Shown: piece by piece, positions 34,091 to 42,478 of the stretch
Position numbering within the stretch: position 1 is the stretch's first letter
Layout: every line of letters begins with the position of its first letter
Assembly (NCBI GenBank): GCA_963733145.1
Contig: CAVTCJ010000020.1
Coordinates: 35,088-99,087 of the forward strand
Source of the DNA: JAHIKV01 sp963733145
Lineage (GTDB): Bacteria; Planctomycetota; Planctomycetia; Pirellulales; Thermoguttaceae
Direction: 5' to 3'
Length of the DNA: 64,000 nt
Notes under the pieces: model-generated
Seen by the model: only the letters and a program-made list of their open reading frames with translations
Databases searched by the model: none
What the model was told of the DNA's origin: nothing
Translations under genes and position numbers: made by a program

Positions 34091-34444
34091 TCAAAAACGT
34101 CGGCGAATGCGAACCGTAGTTCGTGTGACCACGCTAAAGCTGTCGATCATCTCCGATCCGCGATCGCGCAATGCGGCGGACAATATTTCCGCCTTGTCAT
34201 CAGAAGATAACCCGGCCAGACGAAGAAGTACTACTCCGGCATGGATGCGTCCCAGGCGATACACCAATTCGCCAAAATCCTTGTCTGCGGTGATGAGAAC
34301 GGCTTGCAGCGAATTCGCCCTCGACAAAACATTTTCGTCCGGTTCACTTGGCGCGAGTTCGGCAACGTACAACACATTATGACCGTCCTGCCGAAGTCTT
34401 TCGACAATTTGCCGGTCAATGTTCTCATCGGCGAGAAGATTCAT
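34091..34444 (-). CDS. DUF5615 PIN-like protein (putative toxin)
   Basis: A 117-residue protein opening NLLADENIDRQIVERLRQDG with later LITADKDFGELVYR, the DUF5615 (PIN-like, nuclease-fold) pattern with acidic residues in the positions of a metal site. Its start overlaps the stop of the DUF433 gene (ATGA). DUF433 and DUF5615 genes commonly occur as such pairs and are treated as toxin-antitoxin modules; the toxic activity is inferred from this, not shown. Confidence 0.88.
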   Translation of the reverse strand: MNLLADENIDRQIVERLRQDGHNVLYVAELAPSEPDENVLSRANSLQAVLITADKDFGELVYRLGRIHAGVVLLRLAGLSSDDKAEILSAALRDRGSEMIDSFSVVTRTTVRIRRRF

Positions 34445-34677
34445 CTTATCTGCTCAGCAACGGGATAGACGACATCGGCATGAAGGGCTTTGCCGGCAAA
34501 GTCCAGAGCCGCCAGCACTCCTTCCCTAGTCAGCCGCGGATGAGCTTCGAGCAATTCCTCGATTGTCTCGCCGGCCCCAAGCTTTTCCAGAATCAACTCG
34601 ACCGTGATCCGTGTTCCGGCAACGACGGGTTTGCCCATCATCACACGCGGATTAGATTGTATTAAGTCACATGTCAT
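34441..34677 (-). CDS. DUF433 protein (putative antitoxin)
   Basis: A 78-residue protein with the DUF433 core GKPVVAGTRITVELILEKL and AHPRLTREGVLAALDFA, which is a helix-turn-helix-like fold. It starts at ATG 34677 and overlaps the DUF5615 start by four bases. It would bind DNA and its partner. Confidence 0.9.
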   Translation of the reverse strand: MTCDLIQSNPRVMMGKPVVAGTRITVELILEKLGAGETIEELLEAHPRLTREGVLAALDFAGKALHADVVYPVAEQIR

Positions 34678-34830
34678 AGCATCACTTTTGGGGCTTTGAG
34701 TATATCTTGTCCAATACGCGGATGAACTTCGCAAAGACGTTGAAATGCTCCACCAGGCAATCCACGAACAACTGGTTGTCGCCATTGAGAAGCATATTGA
34801 GCAATTTCATTTTATCAGGAAGACTATAGT

Positions 34831-35002
34831 ATCTGAACTTTCGCAGATTTTAGGGACTGCAAAGCCCTGGGGAAATGGGCATTATTAAAACTGGTGTGCA
34901 ATTATCGTGTGTCGGGGCCAACGTTCGAGTTGCCCTTAATTCCTCCTTGCCCCGGAAACTCCGTCAATTCACATTGGGAAATCTGCGAAGGTTCAGTTGA
35001 AT
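34831..35002. repeat. MITE-like element with 20-bp inverted ends
   Basis: ATCTGAACTTTCGCAGATTT at the left and AAATCTGCGAAGGTTCAGTT at the right are inverted with about two mismatches, 130 bases apart. No coding region lies inside. It fills the gap between two toxin-antitoxin-like pairs. Confidence 0.6.
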
Positions 35003-35023
35003 GAGATGCCGCAAAATGGATTC

Positions 35024-35356
35024 CTACCGAGTACGTTCCGCGCGATGCGGTTCCACGGCGATGGTGGCATGGACGGCCAGCGCCAAGCGGTCCATCACGT
35101 CGGATCGCAGGGTTTGTGTTCCCTCAAGGAAATCGCATAGCGTGCGAGACGGAATACCCGCGTCCGCCGCAATCTCACGAACCAACCGGCCGCTTGCATG
35201 AATTGCCCGTCGCAGGTGCCCACTGAATGTGTCTTCCTCTTTGGCTTCGATCATCCGTTCATGCCGCTCGGCGAGCTGAGGCAATTCGGCGGCGATCGAA
35301 GGTCGGTCTCGCTGCAATTGTTCGAGCAACTCCGGCGGAATGTCGTTTTGGTTCAT
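35024..35356 (-). CDS. Helix-turn-helix protein, putative antitoxin
   Basis: A 110-residue protein with an N-terminal helical part and a C-terminal helix-turn-helix around LVREIAADAGIPSRTLCDFLEG, similar to XRE-type DNA-binding domains. It overlaps the upstream gene by four bases (35353-35356). That arrangement, toxin first and HTH antitoxin second, is common in HigBA- and BrnTA-like systems. Confidence 0.78.
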   Translation of the reverse strand: MNQNDIPPELLEQLQRDRPSIAAELPQLAERHERMIEAKEEDTFSGHLRRAIHASGRLVREIAADAGIPSRTLCDFLEGTQTLRSDVMDRLALAVHATIAVEPHRAERTR

Positions 35357-35616
35357 CGCGGTTTCCCTCGTTCTCCCCGATGGCCCGTTTCATAAGCCGT
35401 CACGGGAAGGATCGTATTGTCATTGATTTTCTCAAACACGCAGAACAACAAGCGGCCGTCCGATGTTTCTCCCCAACAACATGGCCTGCCTGATGATTTG
35501 CTTTCACCGATTTCTTGCGGTGAAGATACAACTTCCTCGAAATCCTCCGCGCTGACTCCGTGTTCTTCCACATGCCCGATGATTTCAGCATTCCACACGA
35601 AATCATAATAAGGCAT
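35353..35616 (-). CDS. BrnT-like small toxin candidate
   Basis: An 87-residue protein: YYDFVWNAEIIGHVEEHGVS, AEDFEEVVSSPQ, GRLLFCVFEK and ILPVTAYET. The order (helix with HVEEHG, strand pair, terminal PVTAYE) matches the BrnT/RelE-like small nuclease fold, but I recognise it only at fold level. Start taken at ATG 35616; a longer form from 35637 is possible. Confidence 0.7.
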   Translation of the reverse strand: MPYYDFVWNAEIIGHVEEHGVSAEDFEEVVSSPQEIGESKSSGRPCCWGETSDGRLLFCVFEKINDNTILPVTAYETGHRGERGKPR

Positions 35617-35672
35617 ATACTTGTCAACTCCGTTCAATTATACCGCAAGTCAGCAGTGAAGCTGAGCTTTTC

Positions 35673-37448
35673 TTATCTACTCCGAAACCGCTTCCCTTCC
35701 GCCCGCTCCGCGCGGATCAGCGCGACGATTTCCTCCGCCGCGCCGTCCAGCGGGATCTGGCCGGACTCTTTTTCCCAACGCCATTTGATTTCCAGCTTGC
35801 CCTCCTGCAAGCCGCGCTGGCCGATCACCACCCGCAGCGGCACGCCGATCAGGTCGGCGTCCTTGAACTTCACGCCGGCGCGGCAGTCGCGGTCGTCCAG
35901 CAGCACGTCGATCCCGGCGGCCGTCAGCCGGTCGTGCAGTTCGGCGGCGACCTTCATCGACGGCTCGTCGGGCACCTTGACCGGCACCAGCAGCACCTCG
36001 TAAGGGGCCAGCGAAACCGGCCAGATGATGCCGTCCTTGTCGTGGCTGGTCTCGATCAGCCCGGCGATGATCCGGTTCACGCCGATGCCGTAGCAGCCCA
36101 TGATGAGCGGATGGAGTTGTTCCTCGGCGTCGGAGAACCGCGCGCCGAGGGCCTCGGAATACTTCGTCCCCAGCTTGAAGACGTGTCCCACCTCGATGGC
36201 CTGCCGCAGCTTGAGGTTGCTGCTGCAGCGCGGACAGGGGTCGCCGTCGATGGCGTTGCGCAGATCGGTCGTCAGGTCGGGCCGAAAATCGCGCGGCGAC
36301 GTTGACGCCCGTCAGGTGGGCGTCGGCCGCGTTGGCCCCCGTGGCGGCGTTCACCATCCGATCGATCTCCCGGTCGGCGTAAAGCGGAATCTTCTCTTTC
36401 ATCCCCACCGGACCGGCGAATCCGACCGGGGCGCCGGTCACTTGTTCGATAACGTCCGGCGGGGCCAACTCGATCTTCCGACACGGGCCGCCGTGCCGGC
36501 GGCCGCTAAACAGCGCGGCGGATTTTACCCTCGTTCGCCTCATGATCGCCGCGGACCAGCACCGCTATCGGCCGTCCGTCGGCAAGATAGATCAGCGTTT
36601 TAATCAAGTCGGCCGGGCGGCATTTCAGAAAGCCGCTCACCTGCTCGATCGTGCTTGCGCCGGGCGTGGCCACCTGCTCGAGCGGCTTCAGCGGCACGTC
36701 GGGCCGGGTCCAATCGCGCGCCCCGACCTCGGCCTTCTCCTGATTGGCCGCGTAGCCGCAGGATGGGCAATGCAGCACCGCGTCCTCGCCGTTTTCGGCG
36801 GGGATCATGAACTCGTGGCTGGCGTCGCCGCCGATCGGTCCGCTCTCGGCCTCGACGACGAGGTAATTCAGTCCGCAGCGGCTCGAAGATGCGGCAGTAG
36901 GCCGCGTACATCTTGTCGTAGCTCGCCCCCAACGACTCGACCGTCGGATCGAAGCTGTAGGCGTCCTTCATCAGGAACTCGCTGGTCCGCAACACGCCGA
37001 ACCGCGGCCGCTCCTCGTTGCGGAACTTCGAGGTGATCTGGTAGAGCGTGATCGGCATCTGGCGGTAGCTGGATATCTGCCGCGAGACCAGATCGGTGAT
37101 GATCTCTTCGTGCGTGGGTCCGAGCACGACGTTGACCTTTCGCCCGGTCCGCTGCAAGGTGAGCTGCACCAGCACGTCGCCGAAGGCCTCGACGCGGCCG
37201 GTCCGCTCCCACAGGCCCCGCGGCGAAATGGCGGGCATGGCCAGCTCGACGGCCCCGGCGGCGTCCATCTCCTCGCGGACGATCCGCTCGGCCTTCTTCA
37301 ACGCCCGAAAGCCGAGCGGCAGATATGTATAAGCCCCGGCCATCACCTGGTTGACCAGGCCCGCGCGGAGCATGAGGACGTGGCTGGGGATTTCCGCCCC
37401 CTCGGGCGTTTCCTTCATCGTGGGAATTAGTGTCTTGGTCCAGTGCAT
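35673..37448 (-). CDS. proS: Prolyl-tRNA synthetase, bacterial type (three +1 frameshifts and an in-frame repeat insertion)
   Basis: Charges tRNA-Pro. Landmarks: the class II catalytic core (LGPTHEEIITDLV, FRNEERPRFGVLRTSEFLMK), the inserted editing domain (LVRGDHEANE to GVNVARDF) and the C-terminal anticodon-binding domain (GCYGIGVNRI, DDRDCRAGVKFKDADLIGVP). Frames join with +1 shifts at 36881, 36529 and 36294; at 36881 and 36294 the joined sequence (IFERCG, NVARDFRPD) is exactly what the family predicts. Between them, translation passes through LFSGRRHGGPCRK (36481-36511), a half copy of the palindromic repeat found in the O-antigen ligase gene. Without the shift at 36529 the repeat would place a TAG stop in frame. 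No other proS is in the window. Confidence 0.9.
36481..36511. repeat. Half palindromic repeat inside proS
   Basis: Minus strand GTTTAGCGGCCGCCGGCACG matches the arm of the repeat at 30253-30322 with a few changes. It lies in the editing domain and encodes FSGRRHGG. Confidence 0.8.
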
Positions 37449-37570
37449 GGATAGTGGTCAGTGGCTAGTGGTTAGCGGTCAGCGGTTAGGTGTCAGTAGT
37501 CGGAAAGCCGCTCGCGGCTTCGCAATGAAGTGTTCTGTGGTCAAGCTACCGCTTGCGGTTTCGCAATGTA
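37445..37570. repeat. Degenerate short repeats between proS and queF
   Basis: GTGGTCAGTGGCTAGTGGTT units are followed by two versions of CCGCTTGCGGTTTCGCAATG. The first unit type also occurs inside the O-antigen ligase gene (as SVVSGQ), and the second near that gene's N-terminus (as PLAASQ and PLAVSH). Confidence 0.7.
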
Positions 37571-37581
37571 CCCGCCACACG

Positions 37582-37956
37582 TTACGTCCCGCCGGAGGTC
37601 CGTTGAAAGCTCGTGGTGACGGTGGTGCTGATGCCGCCCCGGGCGGTGAATTGGGCCGCAAGGGTCAAGTGCCGCGGATGAAGCACGCTGGACAAGTCGT
37701 CGAGGATTTGGTTCGTGGCGGCCTCGTAGTAGATGCCCACGTTGCGATACTGCTGCAAATAAAGTTTCAAGCTCTTCAACTCGACGCACTTTGCCCCCGG
37801 GACGTAGGTAATCTTTAGCGTGCCGAAGTCGGGCTGACCCGTCTTCGGACAGACCGACGTGAACTCGGGACAGACGATCTCGATCGTGTATTCCCGGCCG
37901 GGATAAGGGTTCTCGAACGTCTCCAATGCGTGATCAAAGCCGTTTTCCGCGTTCAT
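37582..37956 (-). CDS. queF: NADPH-dependent 7-cyano-7-deazaguanine reductase
   Basis: Reduces preQ0 to preQ1 in queuosine synthesis. The 124-residue length is that of the short, YkvM-type QueF. The catalytic cysteine is in TSVCPKTGQPDFG, the substrate-binding part in CVELKSLKLYLQQYRNVG, and ARGGISTTVT follows. Intact; divergent from queC with a palindrome between. Confidence 0.96.
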   Translation of the reverse strand: MNAENGFDHALETFENPYPGREYTIEIVCPEFTSVCPKTGQPDFGTLKITYVPGAKCVELKSLKLYLQQYRNVGIYYEAATNQILDDLSSVLHPRHLTLAAQFTARGGISTTVTTSFQRTSGGT

Positions 37957-37980
37957 ATTATCGGCTCCAATAAGTAAACC

Positions 37981-38070
37981 TTCGTTTCACCCGGAGCCAA
38001 CGGCGACGGGTGAGGCTTCAATAGCGATTTCCCGCTCCTCCCGTCGCCGTTGGCTCCGGGTGAAACGAAG
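37981..38070. repeat. Inverted repeat between queF and queC, 'TTCACCCGGAGCCAACGGCG' arms
   Basis: TTCGTTTCACCCGGAGCCAA and its reverse complement form arms of about 36 bases. The divergent queF and queC promoters must lie in or next to it. Confidence 0.85.
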
Positions 38071-38141
38071 CCTCATTGCCTTTCACACGGCCGATCATTT
38101 TGTCATAATATCACATTTGGGGACAGGGGGATTTGACGGAG

Positions 38142-38855
38142 ATGATTGCCAAGGCCGAAAGCGACGGGAAAAAGCCGGCGGTTGTACTGCTATCGGGTGG
38201 GCTGGATTCGGCCACCGCCGCCGCCATCGCCCTGCAGCAGGGGTTCGCGCTCTACGCCTTGTCGGTCGATTACGGCCAGCGGCACCGCTTCGAGCTTTCG
38301 GCCGCCCGGCGCGTCGCCGCGGCCCTCGGCGTGCGGGATCACGTGGTCCTCTCCGTCGATCTCGCCCGGCTCGGCGGCAGCGCCCTGACCGACGACATCG
38401 CCGTCCCCAAAGATCGCGCCGCCGAGCAGGTGGCCGGCGAGATACCGGCGACCTACGTGCCCGCACGAAACACGGTCCTGCTTTCGCTGGCGCTGGCCTA
38501 CGCCGAGGTGCTCGGGGCGGCCGACATTTTCCTGGGCGTCAACGCCGTCGATTACAGCGGCTACCCCGACTGCCGCCCGGCGTTCATCGCCGCCTTCGGC
38601 GCCCTGGCCAATCTGGCGACCAAGGCCGGCGTCGAAGGGCGCACGCGGTTCAACATCCATGCCCCGTTGATTCACCTGACCAAAGCCGAGATCATCCGCC
38701 GCGGCGTTGAACTCGGCGTCGACTACAGCCTCACCCATTCCTGCTACGATCCGAATCCGGCGGGCCTCCCCTGCGGCCATTGCGACGCCTGCCAACTCCG
38801 CCTCCAAGGCTTCGCCGCGGCAGGCTTGAAGGATCCGGTGGAATATCAGGTGTGA
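38142..38855 (+). CDS. queC: 7-cyano-7-deazaguanine synthase
   Basis: Makes preQ0 from 7-carboxy-7-deazaguanine with ammonia and ATP. The P-loop is VLLSGGLDSATAAAIA; the zinc site is formed by four cysteines in SCYDPNPAGLPCGHCDAC near the C-terminus. VDYGQRH and VNAVDYSGYPDCRPAF are also family motifs. Start taken at ATG 38142, with GGGGGA about ten bases upstream; an upstream TTG (38133) is possible. Confidence 0.96.
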   Translation: MIAKAESDGKKPAVVLLSGGLDSATAAAIALQQGFALYALSVDYGQRHRFELSAARRVAAALGVRDHVVLSVDLARLGGSALTDDIAVPKDRAAEQVAGEIPATYVPARNTVLLSLALAYAEVLGAADIFLGVNAVDYSGYPDCRPAFIAAFGALANLATKAGVEGRTRFNIHAPLIHLTKAEIIRRGVELGVDYSLTHSCYDPNPAGLPCGHCDACQLRLQGFAAAGLKDPVEYQV

Positions 38856-38905
38856 TTAGTTCTACTGCGCAGGATCGGCGGAAAACGTGTGAATATGGGG
38901 TGAAT

Positions 38906-41779
38906 ATGGGGACATCACTCATTTCACTGAAGGAAGAGCATCGGAAATATCTCTGGTTTCCTCTTTTCTGCTCCGGCCGGCAAATCGCCGACAGCGTGAC
39001 CGCGGTCGGCGTGGGCGTCGACGACGCCCTGCTGCGAATCGAAAGATCCTACGACGTCCGCGGACTGTTGGAGTCTGTCACCAGTTTCGACGCCGCCGCT
39101 GGCGGAAACGTCGTCAACCAGGTAAAATACGAATACAATGACGCGGGTTTGCTCTACCGCGAATACGAGGAGCATCAGGGGGCCGTGGACGCCAATTCGC
39201 TATTCGTCGAGTACGCTTACGACGCCGATCGCCGCTATCGGCTCGCCTCGGTCGAGGATCAAAACGGCCGGATCGTGCATTATACCTACGGCTCGGCCGG
39301 CTCGGCGGACGACAATCTCAACCGGCTGGCGGCGATTTGCGACGACGATCGATACGGCGGCCCCGGCCAGGTCCTGGCCGCCTACAGCTACCTGGGCCTG
39401 GGCGGCATCGTGGTCGAGGATTGCCAACAGGCCGAGGTGAAGCTGGACCTCTGGGGCGGCACGACCGGCGCGTACTCCGGCCTGGACCGCTTCAACCGGG
39501 TCATCGACCAGCTTTGGACCGACTACGGGGCCGACCCGGACGCCACGCTCGACGAGTTCCTCTACACCTACGACCGCGTGGGCAACCGGCTGAGCCGCGA
39601 CAACGCCCTGCACGCCGCCTTCGACGAAGACTATACCTACGACGGCCTCGACCGGCTGCTCACCTCCGACCGGGCGGACGGCTACGACCAATCCTGGACG
39701 CTCGACGGGCTGGGCAACTGGTCGGAGTATGACGACGACGGCACGGCGCAGGCCCGGGAGACGAACGATTTCAACGAGATCACGGACATCACCGGCGGCT
39801 GGGTCACGCCCGAGTACGATCGGGCGGGCAACATGATCTACGGCCCGCAGGCCGGAGACGAGACGACCAGCCTGCACTACGTCTACGACGCCTGGAACCG
39901 GCAAGTGGCCATCTACCAGGACGACGGCGACGGCGTGTTCGAGCCGGGCACGGACGACGATCTGGTCGCTGACTACCAGTACGACGGGGCCAATCGGCGG
40001 ACCGTCAAAACCCTGGCCGACGGTTCGAGCGTCGAATACTATTACAACCAACAGTGGCAGACGGTCGAGGAGCGGTTCCTCGACGATGAGTCCGCGCTGA
40101 CGGCCGTGAACCAGTACGTCTGGTCGGCCCGCTGCGTCGATTCGCCGGTGGTCCGCTTCCACGACGGCAACGCCGACGGCGACCTGCTGGACGCGGGCGA
40201 CAACGTCCGCTACTACACGACCGACGCCAACGCCAACGTGACGGCTCTGCTCGACGCCGACGGTACGGTCGTCGAGCGGTACGCGTACACGCCCTACGGC
40301 GAGGCGACGGTTTATTCGCCGACGTGGACCGACCCGGCCGCGGCGACGGGCGACGGCCCGCTCTACTGCGGCTACTGGTTCGACGCCGAGACGGGCACTT
40401 ATCACGTCCGCGCCCGCGAGTACCATCCGACGCTGGGCGCGTTCACGGCCCGCGACCCGCTGGGCTTCTCGGCGGGCGACCCCAACCTGTACGCCTACTG
40501 CGGCGGGAATCCGCTTGCCCGGACCGACCCCAGCGGCCGGTTGGTCGTGCGGCCAACGTCGCTGTTGGAGGGCGGCTTCTTCGATTGTCCGTTCCCGCAT
40601 ACCGATCCGAGCGATCCGAACGGCTTTTACGTGGCGCTTCCGGGCGGCGGCGAGCCGGTGTGGTTCCCGCAGTGGGCGATAATCGTGGCGCCGATAACTG
40701 AACCCGCGTGGTGCGAGATTTGCGGCGCCTATGAAGGCGGCTACGGTTATTATGATCCGTCGACGGAGATGTGGAATTTGGTTTTTGCAACCGGCCACTA
40801 CATCGGTCCCCACGGCTGGTCATACTCCCCCGGGCCGAGCGGCTATAGCGACAATTATTGGGACATCCTCTTCGGCCGCTCGAGGTGGGATAGCGATCTG
40901 CGGATTTGGAATAATATCGCCTATGGGATGATCGGCACCGGGGCTGGCGGCTTGGGCGGCATATTTTTTGGCACATTTATCGCGGGCTCGCTTGCGCCGT
41001 TGATCGGCTGTGAGAGCGCGGGCATTATTGGAGGCTTCTCAGGGAGTCTCACTGGAAAATTTATCGGCGGAAATATTGGGCAATTCGGCGGCGACCTCGG
41101 CAGACAGATTGGAGAGATCGGCGGGGCCATTTTCGGCGGCATGATCGAGCCGCCCTGCTTCGCTGCGGGCACGCCGATTATGACGCCCGACGGGGCCAAG
41201 CCGATCGAGCAACTCCGGGCCGGCAACCTGGTGCTGTCCTCGCCGGAGGGCGACGCCGACGGCCCTGTCTCGCCGCAGCGGGTGCAAGAGGTTTTCGAGC
41301 GGAGCAGTCCGCTGTATGATATACAGGTCGGCGGGCGGTTGATCCGCACCACGCCGGAGCATCCGTTCTACGTGCAAAATAAAGGCTGGACGGCGGCAAT
41401 ATCTCTGGTTTCGGGCGATTTGCTTCGCAGTCACGATGGGCAATGGGTAGCTGTTGAATCGGCTTGCCTTAGTGACGAGGTCGCGCCCGTTTACAATCTC
41501 CGGGTCGAAGAGTGCCATACGTATTTCGTCGGGAGTGAGCAGTGGGGCTTCTCGGTGTGGGTGCATAACTCGTGCAATGGCCCCAATCAGAGAGAAATCG
41601 ATCAAGTGACAAAAGAAATCGATGATCTTCAAGGAAAGATCGACTCGATTGAGCGTGCTAGTCAGGAGCAAATAGATAAAGGCGGAATCGGTGAGGGCTA
41701 TAACTTGGGTAAGTCGTATCAGGATTTGTGGCGCCTCTACACAAAGTTAGCAGAGCTTATTGCACAGGGTGGATTTTAG
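38906..41779 (+). CDS. RHS-repeat protein with HINT domain and short C-terminal tip (N-terminally truncated)
   Basis: The protein has many YD repeats (YEYNDAGLLYREYEE, YAYDADRRYRL, YTYDGLDRLL and so on) and the RHS-associated core (YCGYWFDAETGTYHVRAREY, FTARDPLGFSAGDPNLYAYC). A glycine-rich hydrophobic stretch follows (IGTGAGGLGGIFFGTFIAGS), then a HINT-type self-cleaving domain: CFAAGTPIMTPDGAKPIEQL with nucleophile Cys, TPEHPFYV, and the junction VHNSC at about 41563-41577. The remaining 65-residue tip is charged and helical and matches no toxin I know. There is no signal peptide or N-terminal carrier region: the ORF begins directly in mid-repeat sequence behind a GTGAATATGGGG motif, so this is likely a tip-bearing fragment of a larger gene. 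Start position is uncertain. Confidence 0.85.
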   Translation: MGTSLISLKEEHRKYLWFPLFCSGRQIADSVTAVGVGVDDALLRIERSYDVRGLLESVTSFDAAAGGNVVNQVKYEYNDAGLLYREYEEHQGAVDANSLFVEYAYDADRRYRLASVEDQNGRIVHYTYGSAGSADDNLNRLAAICDDDRYGGPGQVLAAYSYLGLGGIVVEDCQQAEVKLDLWGGTTGAYSGLDRFNRVIDQLWTDYGADPDATLDEFLYTYDRVGNRLSRDNALHAAFDEDYTYDGLDRLLTSDRADGYDQSWTLDGLGNWSEYDDDGTAQARETNDFNEITDITGGWVTPEYDRAGNMIYGPQAGDETTSLHYVYDAWNRQVAIYQDDGDGVFEPGTDDDLVADYQYDGANRRTVKTLADGSSVEYYYNQQWQTVEERFLDDESALTAVNQYVWSARCVDSPVVRFHDGNADGDLLDAGDNVRYYTTDANANVTALLDADGTVVERYAYTPYGEATVYSPTWTDPAAATGDGPLYCGYWFDAETGTYHVRAREYHPTLGAFTARDPLGFSAGDPNLYAYCGGNPLARTDPSGRLVVRPTSLLEGGFFDCPFPHTDPSDPNGFYVALPGGGEPVWFPQWAIIVAPITEPAWCEICGAYEGGYGYYDPSTEMWNLVFATGHYIGPHGWSYSPGPSGYSDNYWDILFGRSRWDSDLRIWNNIAYGMIGTGAGGLGGIFFGTFIAGSLAPLIGCESAGIIGGFSGSLTGKFIGGNIGQFGGDLGRQIGEIGGAIFGGMIEPPCFAAGTPIMTPDGAKPIEQLRAGNLVLSSPEGDADGPVSPQRVQEVFERSSPLYDIQVGGRLIRTTPEHPFYVQNKGWTAAISLVSGDLLRSHDGQWVAVESACLSDEVAPVYNLRVEECHTYFVGSEQWGFSVWVHNSCNGPNQREIDQVTKEIDDLQGKIDSIERASQEQIDKGGIGEGYNLGKSYQDLWRLYTKLAELIAQGGF

Positions 41780-41890
41780 AGTGATTTTGCTCTGAATTGC
41801 GCCAGTCGAGGTTGCGCAATAGGAGTCAGACGCTTTAGGGCATCCTCTTTATAGTGCGATTTATCCTGAATGCTAGATTGAGGAGATAGT

Positions 41891-42478
41891 ATGGCTCTAC
41901 TTCCCTCTCATGTGCAACTGCAACGGTTGCCCCTTCGTGCAATAGACGCATACGCTGCAAGGGCTGCACGCCGAATACGTTCAGTATTGCGAGATGCTAT
42001 CGACGACAAAATCGTCGACGACGCGTTGTCGATTGTCGAGAGCGTGGCGTCTGTTGATCACCTGGATCGGCAACAAGCTGCTTCAGCCGCGTTCTCCGCG
42101 TCAAAAATAGCTGGAGCGGCTGCAAATCTGAAAATGCAGAAGAGGGAGACACACCTCGCTGTATTTTGTTTACTTGCTACGACTCGAACTGCTTGTGCGG
42201 TTTTGCTAGGCGCTCTTGAACCAAGTCGAGTGGCTCATTACGCCGCCTACGCAGCACGGGCGGCGGCCCAGGCGGCTTCCTGTGCCGGTAAGATTCTCGA
42301 TGGCGATACTGCCACTGCTGGGCATGATGCCATAGCGCGGGATTATGAAAAACTATTAGGCGCATTCGGAGAACATGAAAATGTAATTGTGGGACAGCCG
42401 ATTGATCTTTCGGCTACATCGCCTTTATGGAGGGGAGACCGGGAGATCGATAATGGGGCCGGAGGTCTATCATGGTGA
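41891..42478 (+). CDS. Alanine-rich helical protein, putative immunity protein
   Basis: A 195-residue, almost wholly helical protein with repeated Ala-rich helices (AIDAYAARAARRIRSVLRD, HYAAYAARAAAQAASCAG) and a conserved-looking acidic end. It starts 110 bases after the first RHS gene and its stop overlaps the start of the second by seven bases. Position directly behind an RHS toxin tip is what an immunity gene would occupy. I cannot place it in a named immunity family with certainty. Confidence 0.6.
   Translation: MALLPSHVQLQRLPLRAIDAYAARAARRIRSVLRDAIDDKIVDDALSIVESVASVDHLDRQQAASAAFSASKIAGAAANLKMQKRETHLAVFCLLATTRTACAVLLGALEPSRVAHYAAYAARAAAQAASCAGKILDGDTATAGHDAIARDYEKLLGAFGEHENVIVGQPIDLSATSPLWRGDREIDNGAGGLSW

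Noticed and set aside
38071..38141. PreQ1 riboswitch upstream of queC
   Set aside because: No short stem with an A-rich tail resembling the PreQ1 class could be made out.
39200..40813. 537-codon minus-strand frame opposite the first RHS gene
   Set aside because: Antisense shadow; the plus-strand product has clear YD repeats.
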